NCBI RefSeq assembly: GCF_034702125.1
Contig: NC_085871.1
Location: 37,377,159 to 37,441,158 of the forward strand
Origin: Engraulis encrasicolus
Taxonomy: Eukaryota > Chordata > Actinopteri > Clupeiformes > Engraulidae
Length of the DNA stretch: 64,000 nt
Reading direction: 5' to 3'
Shown here one piece after another: positions 49,501 through 60,970 of this stretch. How positions within the stretch are numbered: position 1 is the first letter of the stretch; the number at the start of each line of letters is the position of its first letter. A model generated the notes under the pieces. It made no database searches, was not told where the DNA came from, and saw only the letters and a list, made by a program, of their open reading frames with translations. The position numbers and the translations under genes were made by a program.

Positions 49501-52500
49501 TAAATCTTAGAGGGACATTAAAATTTCATATATTCAACTAATATTTTTCACAAATATTTTTGAATTCAGCATTAAATGCACCTTTTGTGATTTCTTCATT
49601 GACACAATTATTCAGCCCCTTTAAAAACAGGTTCAATCAAAAAAAAAATCTGAATTACCACCAGAAATATATTACAGAATAGGCCTACTATCAGAAATAG
49701 AGCAGGTTTGAAAGGACTGTGAAACTCAGCTCCTTCTAGATTAGTGTTTCTTAACGGGAACTCTACATCCCCTCAGGGGGCGTTGGGGAGCGCTAGCGGG
49801 GCGTTGAGAAGGATATACAGCTAAAAGGGGGGCGGTGCTTAGTTGCCATTGGGGAGCATTAGGTCTTTTTTTTGTAATGTGGGGCGTTGGTAGGCTTATG
49901 ATGAGGGACTCCAGGATGTCATAAAGGATGGGGATAAATTAGTGTTGAGATACTGATACAAGACAAAACTCTTTGGAAATCTTTGGGTCTATGGATCAAC
50001 TGTATTGTCTGAAGGGGGACAAACGGCGCATGGAGAAGAGAACATTTTGCCTACGGTGAAGCACGGCGGTAGTCATGTTTTAGGGTTGTTTTGCTTCTTC
50101 AGGAAATCTTCTGTGCTCTCAAGGTATCATAAATTCTACTAACTACCAGGACACTATAGGTGCAAACAGTCACAAACCTGAAGACTTGGGGAATGTTGGA
50201 CTGTGCAAAAGGACAACAACCAAAAGCATACCTCCAACTATATCAGTGCTCACAGTTGGACTGTTGCAAGATACTTGTGTCAAACTATTATTCACATCTG
50301 AAGGATGTTATAACTGCCACAGGATGTACGGTATGTGACTTAAGGGGTTGAATAATTTTGATAATGTTGTAAACACAGGAGGGACATTTGTCGGTATATT
50401 ACCAGAAATATTATTACCGTATTAGCCCGAATATAAGACGATCCTGATTATAAGACGACCCCCCATTTTCAGGCTCATGTTTTGGGGAAAAAAGTTTTTT
50501 GAAGACTTAATTTTGTTTCACATTTGAAACTTTTCTCAAAATGCAGTTTTTAATTTGTTGGAAAATCTTAGGCTTTTTACAAAGAACAAATTTCACAATA
50601 TAATTTTCATGGAATTTCCATGATATAAGACCACAGATGGCTACTCATATCCTTTTCCTTTCTTTACTCACTTCACCTGTCAAGCGCCAATAGGCACCGT
50701 AACAGGCTACAGCCGTCTGGGCCCGCCTGTTTAAAGTGCGACGCAACATAGCCTACATTCAGAGTCTGCGCCAGCCAGGCAGGCAACCAGTCCAGTAGAG
50801 ATAAGCAATCTATTGTGCAATGCACAGATTTTGCGAAATGCTTCGTTGACAGCAATATCTAACAAGCAGAAGTCTCGCCAAATCGCCGTTCATTTTATGC
50901 ACCCAAAGTTTTCCGTTGGACTGTAGAAACGTGACCAAAGGCAGATTGACGCATTGCACTTGAAACCCATGCGCTGCCTATCAGGACCACGTTGACATTA
51001 AAAGTCCGATTGATATTCATTTCGTACCAAGGGTAAAACTCTTAGTGATTTTATATGAACAAGACAATCTCTTGCCCTAGCCATTAGGTGCATTCGACAT
51101 GTGTCAACGCATGCATGCGCATTTAGACAGCAATGCACCCTGGATGGAAAATGCTGCATGACGGTTAGATTTCCTGTCAAACTTCGAAATTTCGTCGACG
51201 TTGCGTTGACGAGGTGACATGTCACATGGTGTAAAACTATCGCGGGATGAATGCGGCTGCAGTCAGATCTTGCAACCTCTGCAGTTGCTATCCCCTTCAA
51301 CGCTCGTCGACGGACTGCCTCCGAGGTCACGCGCCCATGAACTGGTTGGTCAACAACTCACTCACGTGTGTATATGGGTCTTGTCTCACACCTCTACACA
51401 AGTTTGCGCAGGTCCCCACTTCAGCTCCTCCTCACTGCCTGTCCCCCCACTCCTCACACGTGGTGTGTTAGTAGAGCAAACCGGTGCGAGCTCATCGTCT
51501 CGTTCATATTTGTGGCCGACTGCAAATGCGCTGTATTTAATAACACCCACATCGTGACAACAAGTTCTCGCTGACGTGCCTTGCGCAACGTCGACGCTCG
51601 CAACAAAGTCGTATGCGCTTATTCTGTGTTGTTGCATCGTTGCGAGGCATATCGTCGCTTTGTCGCGCACACACAGATGACCATTGATTGGCTTATGACA
51701 GCATCCAAAACTTAGCCTACAGGTTGTTCGTCAAATCACCCTTCATTTCTTTAGTTCTAGTGGCGTTATCGGCTGACCAGAGAGAACGACCAAAGCTTTC
51801 CTGATGAGACTGTAAAACCAAACACAAATAAAAGCAGAGCAACAAGCCGCGATTGACTTGTGTTTTTCCCCTTGCACTGTCGTCCGCATGGCGTTGACGA
51901 TAAGCGCATACGACTTTGTTGCGAGCGTCGACGTTGCGCAAGGCACGTCAGCGAGAACTTGTTGTCACGATGTGGGTGTTATTAAATACAGCGCATTTGC
52001 AGTCGGCCACAAATATGAACGAGACGATGAGCTCGCACCGGTTTGCTCTACTAACACACCACGTGTGAGGAGTGGGGGGACAGGCAGTGAGGAGGAGCTG
52101 AAGTGGGGACCTGCGCAAACTTGTGTAGAGGTGTGAGACAAGACCCATATACACACGTGAGTGAGTTGTTGACCAACCAGTTCATGGGCGCGTGACCTCG
52201 GAGGCAGTCCGTCGACGAGCGTTGAAGGGGATTAGCAACTGCAGAGGTTGCAAGATCTGACTGCAGCCGCATTCATCCCGCGATAGTTTTACACCATGTG
52301 ACATGTCACCTCGTCAACGCAACGTCGACGAAATTTCGAAGTTTGACAGGAAATCTAACCGTCATGCAGCATTTTCCATCCAGGGTGCATTGCTGTCTAA
52401 ATGCGCATGCATGCGTTGACACATGTCGAATGCACCTATTGACAGTTGATAGACGGGCGGTGCAACACTCATCACGAAACAAGCATCTGCAAATTTGATA

Positions 52501-53530
52501 TGGACAAAAAAACAATCTCTTAACCCATCCATTATTGAGTTTTGTGGCACTGTTGTGAAGCATAGGCTAATGGCCGAATTCAGGTTAAGTTTAAAAAAAA
52601 AAAAAAACTTTTTTCTCTAGCGCGTGGAAATAAGACGACCCCCCTTTTTAGAGTACTATTTTTAGAACAAAAACCACGTCTTATATTCGGGCCAATACGG
52701 TATATTCTAAGTTGCATTTGTCTAGTTTGCAACTCTTCCTTCATTCTGATTTCAAACCAGATAAAACATAAATGTCAAACTTGCTAAAACACAATGTCAG
52801 TGGGGATTGAATCATTTTGAACAAGACTGTAGTTATTTTTTTCCCTCAGGCTTGTTTTCAATACAAATCACTACAGAATCGCTACATTTCTTGTAAAAAA
52901 AACCATTTCTAACACATGCATAATGGTCACAGTTTCCTGACGGATGGGCATGAACTAGGCAGTACAACCCATTTAATTAGCGCCATCTACAGCTCAAAGT
53001 GGAATTAGCAAAATGATCTTAAATGGTTAGCATACCATACCATACCATTACCGGTACTTGTGAGGGCAAATGCGGGAATGTTACTGCTGTGGACACTGTA
53101 GGCTACTTGCTGCAATCAGTGTTCTGTACCAAATGTATCAGGGGTGAACGGCAAAGCAGGTCAATTTTCTATTTTACATTATTTTTGTGATATTTGATAT
53201 TTAACCTTTCATTTATTTGTATTACGAATTAGTATTTAAATCATTGGCTGTTAAAGTACAGTGGCCCTAACAGGGACCAGTAGCAATTTTACAGGGGACC
53301 TAGCTCACCCTGGCCCTGTTTCTTTGAAGCGCCTATTCTTGCAGTGACACTGACATTGACCTCTGCATGCTCTGCCACTCACATGCACTATGTCCGTACA
53401 CAGAAAACAGGGGAAATGCCCTCATTTGTGACTTCCATTGCTGTAACTTAAATTGCATATAAGAGTCTGATAAATGTAAAATGTAAATGTAAACATATTT
53501 GGATAAGCAACCACTTGCTCTGAGGCCCCT

Positions 53531-53625
<95 letters not shown>

Positions 53626-56600
53626 AAATCTGAACTTGTGCGATGCACCGAAGTGTACTGAATAATTCCCGCCACCTCTGACACATGGGTATGATTAGAT
53701 TATTAGCATTACTTACATGGATATGATTTAAAACAAACACATATTTGATCACTTTCATATATTCTCTAATAATAAACATGATCTCTCACCTTCTGTAGTA
53801 AGAGTTTTTTCATTTATTGTGCGTAAAGATATTTTTTAAAATTAGGGCCCGAGCAACAATGTTTTGTAGAATGACCCTACTGTTTTTGTATGGCTTCTTC
53901 TTCTTCTTCTTTTTCTTCGTCTTCTTCATGTTTTAATTTTTACTTTTGTGATAAACGTTGTGTTGGGTTACAGAGTTGACTCTACGTAAGGTGGTGAGGG
54001 TGTCCATGATGGTGGATGGAGACATGGACCCAAACAGTCCCATAAATCAACAGCATATTTTGGATGAGGTCAGTCCTTAAATATTTACAATAATTTTTAT
54101 TTAGATGACCTGTATCAGATGAAGTCCAATATGGCTGCAAGACATAGGCCCATGTGTTTTCAAATAGATTTGCCATGTTATATCAAAGGCTTTTATAGTG
54201 TTTTCCCTAAATCTACCTCTGCTATTTTCCTTCTTTTTTGGGATTTGCTTTTTTTTTCCCTCTATGTGGCCTGACGACAATTTACACATTTGAGAACAAA
54301 TTGTTATGAGATTGATTATATGACATTAAAGACAGAAAGTATTTACAGTAATTGTAAGTTTAATTCATAGATATTGTCAACTTTTATGTCAAATAGTCAT
54401 ATTTATGCATTACTTGATATTCTTGTGATTTTTTGATGCATAGAAATATTGGGGGGTGAGGTGGCTCAGTGAGCTAGTGAGATGTACCCGGGTTTGATTC
54501 CGGACAGTGGCCGTTTCCGATCCCCATCTCTCTCTCTCCCCTCTCATTTCCTGTCGTTCTCACTGTCATGTCTAAATGCATGTCTATGAAAGTAAAGGTA
54601 AAAAATCTCTTCATACACATTTCTTTTGATTTGATAGGTAAGAAATCAGATTGATGAGGAGCAGAGATACAGCATCAGTTGGAAGAAGTCAAGTGATGGA
54701 AAGATATTCACAAAGACGGAGTGAGATTGTCAAATGTAAAATGTAAAAAACAGACTTTTGTCTCTACTTATGGTTTTTATTAAGAGTGTCATTATATATT
54801 ACAAAATCACCTCTGATAAAATACAGAAAGTTGTGGTTTAGTTCACTAGTCCATACACATTCTACAAGCCATGCAGTTGGTGGGTGTTTCACCTTACCCA
54901 GCTCCAGCGAAGCAATGCAACGTTCTGTTATGTACAGGGCAATGCATCAATGGAACACATTACCTCATAAGATTACGCAGCTAAATATTCATGCGTTCAA
55001 ATCGCAAATCAAAAATTATTATATGAATAGCAACTTTGTGTAGTGTTGCTGTCTCTTTTTCTTTTTCTGCTGCTTTCTCTTAGCTGTCTTGAAACTTCAG
55101 GAAAACACCTATGTATCATTTGTGTTATTTATTTTCTCCTTGTATTTGATTTTATTTTTGTTGTTTCCCTCCTGATGCAGTAGATATGTATGTCATGTTT
55201 ACTGCCACTCTGTAATGGATATTTGTTAATGGTTGATTAGAAGGACCACAGAAAAGAATACAATGTAGCCTATGTTATGTTTGCTATGTTATGTTGTGGC
55301 TTATTTTCCTTGTTCAGTCCTCAGGTATTGTATGGTATGTCACAAAAGTGACTACACAGCGCCCATTCTTAATTATATATTTTCATGGGAGAATTGAACA
55401 CTGAAGAAATCACTCTTTGACACAATGAAATGTAGTCAGTGTACAGCTTATGTGACAGTGTAAATTGATTGTTGCAAATAAGTCAACATGTCATAAATGT
55501 GAGGGGTGCACTCAATTTTGTGATACACTATACATGTATGCTTTTGCTTTCATCTTAGAGCAATGGTGCTTAAACTGTGGTACGTGTACCACTGGTGGTA
55601 CTTGAGACATCTCTGGTGGTACTTAGAAGAATTATTTTTTTGTGCATTGATTTGAAGGCTGATGAAGTTGTTGCAGTTGAAAATGTCTCTTCGGTCTCAC
55701 ATTTTGTAATATTGAATTGAATCTAAAAACATAATGCAGAATAATACTAGGTAAGCAAGAAATTTAGAAACAAACTTGCACTGAATGTGACCGTGTAGTG
55801 ACTGGCAAAAGTGAATATGGAAGGCCTTTACTGCAATATTATAATGCTGGTTGTCAAGGTGGTACTAGGAGAGCTCAATATTTTCTCAGGTGGTACTTCA
55901 CACAAAAAAATTGAGAACCACTATCTTAGAGCATGGTGCAATATACTGCAAGCATGAAAATAGATTATAGGCCTACTCATAAAAACGTTAAATGTGATTT
56001 AATGGAAAATGTGACATACAGTACGTACCTATGCATAAAAGAAGTAGTCATGAAAAAATGAAAACATGGGAAAACATAGGCTATCACTAAAACAATGTGA
56101 TGAATGAAAATGTGGTAGCATATTTACTTCTACGTAACAATGTATTCCTACCTCAGAGAAATCCCATAAAGCTAAGTTACACGAAAGATCAAAGAATGTT
56201 CTAGAATAAGTAGTCCAAGGTGATGTGCTGGCAGTCCCCCTGTCAGAAAAGGCAGCCTATTGTACTGTATATTGTCAAGTTTGCAACCAAAGAGGACTTT
56301 GCTGATGTCTATAAATGGTGCTGCACATGTACTAATTGGAGTTACGTATGGTTCATGTATGAGTCAATAAATGTAGTCTACATGAAATATTAACTTGTTT
56401 GGTGCACTTAACTACTTTTTGCTAATTTCAGAGCAGCTGTGGCGATAGGTCCAGAGGGGGGGCGGAGGTGCGGGCAGCAAATTATGGGAAAGAAATAGTT
56501 TCAACTCCCATAGTCATATAACAATTGTTTGTAACACCAAGGAAAACTGATTACACTACCTAATCAGTTTTATCTATAATTCCATAAGAATTCCTTCCTC

Positions 56601-59284
56601 TTTACAGAATCAACATCCATTCAGATGCCATATCTATGGTCATCATTAAGGTGAGTGGTAAGGCAAGGCAAGGCGAGTTTATTTGTATAGCGCATTTCAT
56701 ACACAGGCGCAACTCAATGTGCTTCACAAAATTAACATGCAAAAAGAATGGAAACAGGGAAGAAAGAAGGAAATAAATTAGAGTGAAAGAAAAACATTAA
56801 GATAAAGCATAAGGTAAAATGATAATTATAACAATAAAATAACAAATAAAATAAGCATAAAAATAAAAAAAATAAGAATTTAAGCTAGGCATAAAATCAT
56901 GTTTACACTGTAGGAGCCGTTTCTTTATTTTCTATTGAGTTAATTTACCTGCCAGGCCTAACAATCCCTTTCGTAGGCCTATATTGGTGGTTTTGAATTG
57001 GGCTCCCAGTCAGCCACTTCCGCACATGCTCTCCCAGTTTACTCACCTTTGACCTGTAGAGGGCACAGGTGAGTAAACTGGGAGAGCACCTGAGGAAATG
57101 GCTGACTGGCCCAAACCTGAATTTAATGCTCAGTTTGAAAAGGCTAAATGAGCCTTGTACAATTTGTATATGTAACCAGACAAGAAAACATTTTGAAAAG
57201 CCAACCTTAGTCTTGGTTCTTGGATTTTGGTCATGCCCTCCTGATGCTGGTCCTCCTCCTCCCTTATGCTCCTGATGCTGCTCACACGCCTCCTCTCCCT
57301 TATGCTCCTGATGCTGCTCACACGCCTCCTCTCCCTCCTGCTGCTCCTCCTCCTCTCTCTCCAGATGCTGCTCACACTCCTTTTCTCCATCATGCCCCTG
57401 ATGCTGCTCACTCACCTCCTCTGCATCATGCTCTCGCTGGTCCTCCTCTCTCTCATGCTCCTGCACTCCATGCTCACAATCCTCTCCCTCTGGTGTATCC
57501 TCTGTCTGCTCTAATACCCTTGTCTGCTGTCTCTTTACTTTTTTGGGTGGGTGAAAAAAAAACAAATTGGGGGGGAGCGCTGTCGTTGTGTCAGCTTCAT
57601 GCCATGTCTCCCTTCCACCAACATTATCCCTAACTTTAACCCTAACCCTAACCCTAACCTTACACTTAACCGTAAACTTAACCGTAAATCACTTGTTTGA
57701 AATGTTTGATTACCGTCGTTTCCAGTTAGCCTTCACTCGCGCTTGATTGTTGACGTCCGTCCGCATTGTTCTTCCCCTCAGAACCAACTACCCCAATTGT
57801 CAGTTCACCCTTTCGTCGTCCAACCATGAGAAACAAGGCTATTCGTAAAGGCACCATGAGGCTTCAAGTTGATTTTTTTCTGTTTTTCTCGTAAAGATTT
57901 AACGAAAGGGATGAGTTACTGTTGGGCTTGTGGGCTCGGGGTGCGCTCCCTCCTCTACTGATCTTAATTGACATTGTGCGGGGCCAGATGTCAATGGGAG
58001 TCATGGTCCATCTTCTGACACTCAAAATAATCTGGTCATTTTTTATTTGTGCAATGTTGCAAACAGACAACAATAGAGAGTTGTTTACCTGGCTCAGTAT
58101 AAATGGTAAGTAGCATGTTGTTTGCTTAGTAAGTCTGCAGGGTATGCTGTTTCATCTGAATTATCAGACCCCCCGGTTTCAGCTTGTTGGGTCACTTTTT
58201 CTATTCATAAAGACATATTTCATGAATCACATAATTCATGAATGAATCACAAAACGTCCTAGTGAGACTTTAAGGTGATGTCACATACTATATCAGAAAG
58301 TGGCATACGTGCATATTCAGGCCTACTGTAGGAAGAACCTCATCTGATGGTTATGTGCTGCCCCCTTGTGAGTGTTGGGCAGAAGAACACACTGATGTGG
58401 CTTATTGCGTACACTTTGTGTCTTAAATTTCATGAAAAGGGACATGTTATGTGTTCAAAAAAATGGTCAAAGAGCTGTCCTAAAAGTGAAACAAGATTGT
58501 GTTTCTTCAGAAAGCTATATAAGCAAGATAGAACAAGGTGTAGGAAACTCAATCTGTCCTACAAAAGTGAAATTGCCATTGACCCTGAGGAAATAGCCAG
58601 TGAATTTAGTATTCAGTAGGAAATATTGATAGTCTGACATAGTGATATTCTGCCTTACTGTGAAGAGGTAACATGAGGTGTTCTTCCAACATCAAAGCAA
58701 TTTGGAGAATAAAATACATTTTGACAGAATGCAGTTACATTTTGGTATGCCAGACCACGTCAGCATAAATAGTCTGTTGTTTTCTTTCACAGATTCTATC
58801 CATGGTGATACCCAGGGGTGTCAGACAGAAATGTCCAGAAGTAATTCAAACAGGCCAGGACTTCACCTCCCATATAAATGGTAAATGGACTGCATTTTAT
58901 ATAGCTCCTTTCCACTCCTTCGAGCACTCAAAGCGCTTTACATTTATGCCTCACATTCACTCATTCACACTCTCATTCACACACCAGTGGCTGTGGCTTC
59001 CACGCAGGGTACCACGCTGCCACCAGGAGCAACTTGGGGTTAAGTAGGCTATCTTGCTCAAGGACACATCGATGGGGTCAGTCAGAGTGGGGCTTGAACC
59101 TGCAACCTGGTTGCTGAGCGACTCCTCTACCACCTGAGCCGTCAACATCCCACTGAGCCACCAACGGCCCACACATGTGCGTGATGTAGACTGACATCAT
59201 AGGTGGACACTGTCATCTTCATGAAATTACACCTCATGTTATTGTGTGATTATTTGTTTATTGTGGTTGTCGTGTGTGTGTGTG

Positions 59285-59361
<77 letters not shown>

Positions 59362-59992
59362 CACTACTGTGGCAGTTATCAACAATTTCTTCATAGTACA
59401 TGTACTGTTGAGTTTTTGTGTACTCCACCAGGCTATGTGTCTGTGTTACGGCATGCAGTGTAATGGGTGGTAAATGTTTTCTGTGTCAATAGGAATTGAT
59501 TTCAATTTCACAAATAATTTTGTCGTATTGATATATTTAGTTAATTTATATTTATGTCACTAGGGTTGTGTGTATGTTCTGACTGTCATGCCAACGAGCC
59601 TCGCTCTTTGGTGTAGCGGTCAGAGCCCCAGTTTACTACCCCAGAAGTTCTGGGTTAGAATCCCGGCTGGGCAACTCTACTCCCCTTTGCTACTTGCCTG
59701 GTTAACACCAGACCTAATCACAAGTGAGATTAGGTCTGGGGAGTTGCCTATATTAAATTCCATAGGTGGCAGAATTCTTGGCTATTATGACACACTGCCC
59801 TGCTCTCTGATTGGGCAGAGAAACTGTTGAGGTCGGAATGCTTGGCCATTATGACACAGGTACCATGATCTTGTACGTTATGAGTCATCCTCGCCATACT
59901 GTCTTTCAGATCGAAACGATTGTGTAGAACTAAAGGCAGTATGGGAGTTCCCAGGCTACTTCGCTACAACAAGGCTATATTATCTGAATTGA
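44382..59992 (+). CDS. Secreted single-SRCR-domain protein with uncharacterised C-terminus
   Basis: Coding exons: 44382-44412, 48954-49298, 53974-54068, 54638-54720, 56608-56650, 58793-58880, 59910-59992. Every junction is GT-AG, phases chain exactly (1,1,0,2,0,1) and the total is 768 nt, 255 residues. Exon 1 gives a short hydrophobic leader ([10 protein letters not shown]). Exon 2 is one whole group B SRCR domain with eight cysteines ([54 protein letters not shown]); phase 1-1 is typical of SRCR exons. The following roughly 130 residues ([12 protein letters not shown] ... [10 protein letters not shown]) have no transmembrane segment and no domain I recognise. SRCR proteins bind microbial or host ligands outside the cell. 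The small 3' exons rest on splice logic alone, so RNA support would matter. Introns 1 and 2 hold transposon nests. Confidence 0.78.
45664..47537. mobile_element. hAT-like element with internal tandem duplication, innermost insertion
   Basis: Ends GGGCGTAGGTTTGG and CCAAATCTACGCCC are flanked by an 8-bp duplication GTTTGAGC (45656-45663 and 47538-47545). The first about 473 bp (45664-46136), including a (GA)n run, is repeated in tandem as 46137-46626. A short frame at 46710-46919 has no recognisable domain. Confidence 0.75.
45988..46054. repeat. (GA)n microsatellite, copy in duplicate unit 1
   Basis: GA run. The matching run in unit 2 is at about 46464-46530 and has a different length. Confidence 0.9.
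48600..48953 (+). repeat. Tandem degenerate copies of the SRCR exon 2 acceptor and exon start
   Basis: The real exon starts after CTGTCAG at 48954 (TGGCTCCCGCCTCCTCC, AGCCAACCTG). Exon-like copies occur at about 48607-48650 (TGGCTGCAGCAGC, then AGCCAACCTG) and 48755-48804 (TGTGTCAG, TGGCTCCTGCCTCCTC, GAGATGAC). Intervening sequence also aligns (AGTAAAAAGTA, CTTCCTTC runs). Units are about 150-200 bp. Confidence 0.82.
50416..52701. mobile_element. TIR element (ACCGTATTAGCCCGAATA ends) inside the second Tc1
   Basis: Ends ACCGTATTAGCCCGAATATA and TATATTCGGGCCAATACGGT are inverted repeats; ATAAGACGACCCCCC lies near both ends in related positions. The superfamily is not certain. It contains the foldback at 51086-52437. 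Confidence 0.75.
51086..52437. mobile_element. Giant foldback element with near-identical 0.54-kb arms
   Basis: Arms 51086-51621 and 51901-52437 are inverted copies that differ by only a few bases (one indel near 51290/52232 is visible), around a 279-bp loop. Ends AGGTGCATTCGACATG and CATGTCGAATGCACCT are flanked by ATT. The same roughly 90-residue open frame appears in both arms, which follows from the palindrome and does not support a protein. Confidence 0.9.
53534..53622. repeat. (CA)n microsatellite
   Basis: CA run in SRCR intron 2, about 350 bp before exon 3. Confidence 0.95.
54455..54600 (+). repeat. tRNA-derived SINE fragment
   Basis: GGTGAGGTGGCTCAGTGAGC (A-box-like) and GGGTTTGATTCCGG (B-box) are followed by a CT-rich body with CTCATTTCCTGTCGTTCTC. 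It ends just before SRCR exon 4. Related bodies without a head lie near 44590-44710 and 23260-23365. Confidence 0.7.
55561..55923. mobile_element. hAT-like non-autonomous element (363 bp)
   Basis: Ends CAATGGTGCTTAAACTG and TTGAGAACCACTA are flanked by an 8-bp duplication TCTTAGAG (55553-55560 and 55924-55931). The interior repeats GGTGGTACTT. It resembles the 16.1-kb element in end sequence. Confidence 0.85.
56661..56900. repeat. Interspersed repeat starting 10 bp after the SRCR exon 5 donor
   Basis: GGCAAGGCAAGGCGAGTTTA then TTGTATAGCGCATTTCATAC and an A-rich tail. Class not assigned. Confidence 0.6.
57006..57109. repeat. Hairpin with about 43-bp arms
   Basis: Arms 57006-57048 and 57067-57109 pair almost completely (CTCTCCCAGTTTACTCACCT with AGGTGAGTAAACTGGGAGAG; CCAGTCAGCCA with TGGCTGACTGG). 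The loop is 18 bp. Confidence 0.88.
57240..57515. repeat. CTCCTGATGCTG minisatellite, 30-bp units
   Basis: Two perfect 30-bp units around 57262-57325, with degenerate CTCCTG/CTGCTC copies on to about 57515. The minus-strand frame ([12 protein letters not shown] repeats) arises from this and has no domain. Confidence 0.75.
57625..57663. repeat. Interstitial telomere-like (CCCTAA)n tract
   Basis: CCCTAACTTTAACCCTAACC and further CCCTAA units, about 35 bp, followed by degraded TTAACCGTAA units. Confidence 0.8.
58880..59165. repeat. Interspersed repeat that begins at the SRCR exon 6 donor
   Basis: The repeat starts GGTAAATGGACTGCATTTTA, continues CAAAGCGCTTTACATTTATG and ends in a tRNA-like antisense segment (GGGGCTTGAACCTGC). 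Its second base onward (GTAAAT) is the splice donor of SRCR exon 6. Confidence 0.7.
59272..59356. repeat. (GT)n microsatellite
   Basis: GT run with a TCGTGT interruption at its left end and GCGCGC at its right end. Confidence 0.95.
59594..59675 (+). repeat. tRNA-like sequence or SINE head
   Basis: TGGTGTAGCGGTCAGAGCC resembles an A-box region and GGGTTAGAATCCCGGC a B-box. I could not fold a full cloverleaf, so it is called a SINE head. Confidence 0.45.
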
Positions 59993-60109
59993 GGAGTGGC
60001 ATGAGATCCCCATTGCTGTACAATATGAAGTTCCGGTACGGTGTGTAATAACGATAGAAATTTGAACTATTAGTAATACATACAGTACATATAGCTGTGC
60101 ACTACTGTT

Positions 60110-60252
60110 GCACTACTGTGGCAGTTATGTGCAATTTCTCTGCGCAAATTTCTTTACAGCACTGTTGAGTTCGTGTGTACTCCACCAATAGAATAGGCTA
60201 TGTGTCTGTGTTACAGCATGAGCTGAAAGGGGTTGTAAATGTTTTCTATATC
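60110..60252. repeat. Duplicate of 59360-59492
   Basis: Shares GCACTACTGTGGCAGTTAT, GTGTACTCCACCA and GGCTATGTGTCTGTGTTAC with 59360-59492. The last SRCR exon lies between the two copies. The BEL/Pao LTR begins where the second copy ends. Confidence 0.75.
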
Positions 60253-60725
60253 TGTAGTGGCCGTTTGTCAAACAAAATCAAATTAAACTTAAATCAAACG
60301 GAACACTTCAGGCAACATGGGCAGGTAATGTACGCAGGCAAGACAAAGTACAATTTCCAGGCAAAGTTCTTGAGTTGATGGTGGTTTATTTTATTCCAGT
60401 TGAGCAAACACATGGCATCTCTCGCTCTGGTAAAAAACCATATGCCCATCACCCAGGTGCCTACACAGATCACCACCTACTTCCTACCTATATACAGGTG
60501 TACCTGTGCCCACTATCGCCCCCAAGTGTTCAAATGATATATCGGTAAATAAATCAAAGAAAAATGACTAAAGCTATAAAGCAAAGCAAATAACTAAAGA
60601 AGTAGGATTATCATTTATTATTAAAATTACCACATTACTAAAATACTAATAACTAATCATAAAAACAATAAACAAATTAACCATTAACTTTAACATTACT
60701 TAAAAAGAATAGTATAGCTCCAACA
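60253..60725 (-). mobile_element. BEL/Pao 3' LTR
   Basis: On the minus strand a purine-rich AATTAGGGGCCGGAA precedes TGTTGGAGCTATAC (from 60725), and the LTR runs to about CCACTACA at 60253. AATAAA occurs in the minus sense (TTTATT at about 60388). The left edge could instead be 60258. It follows the BEL/Pao frame in the correct order. Confidence 0.65.
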
Positions 60726-60852
60726 TTCCGGCCCCTAATTGGGCATTATCACAATTACTGAATTATGAAAAGAGGAGCTATACACTAAGCACTAACTAAC
60801 TACATCAAGCACAAGTGTCTTCTTGCTGCACCTACAAAGAAAAGAGATGTTA

Positions 60853-60954
<102 letters not shown>

Positions 60955-60970
60955 TGACCAAATGGCCAAG

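Larger units (their letters stand above)
49428..52829. mobile_element. Second Tc1-like transposon, degraded, hosting nested insertions
   Basis: Ends CAGTCATGTTCAAATC and a degraded TTTTGAACAAGACTG are flanked by TA. Translations at about 50010-50330 look like Tc1 transposase with stops (AVVMF then [19 protein letters not shown]). It fills most of SRCR intron 2. Confidence 0.72.

Noticed and set aside
51386..52136. About 92-residue protein encoded in both foldback arms
   Set aside because: Identity is forced by the palindrome; no domain and no partner exons.
56945..57565. 206-residue minus-strand Glu/His-rich frame
   Set aside because: Built from the CTCCTGATGCTG minisatellite and the 57-kb hairpin.
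59594..59675. True tRNA gene
   Set aside because: Box-like motifs are present but I could not complete acceptor and anticodon stems; SINE head is more likely.
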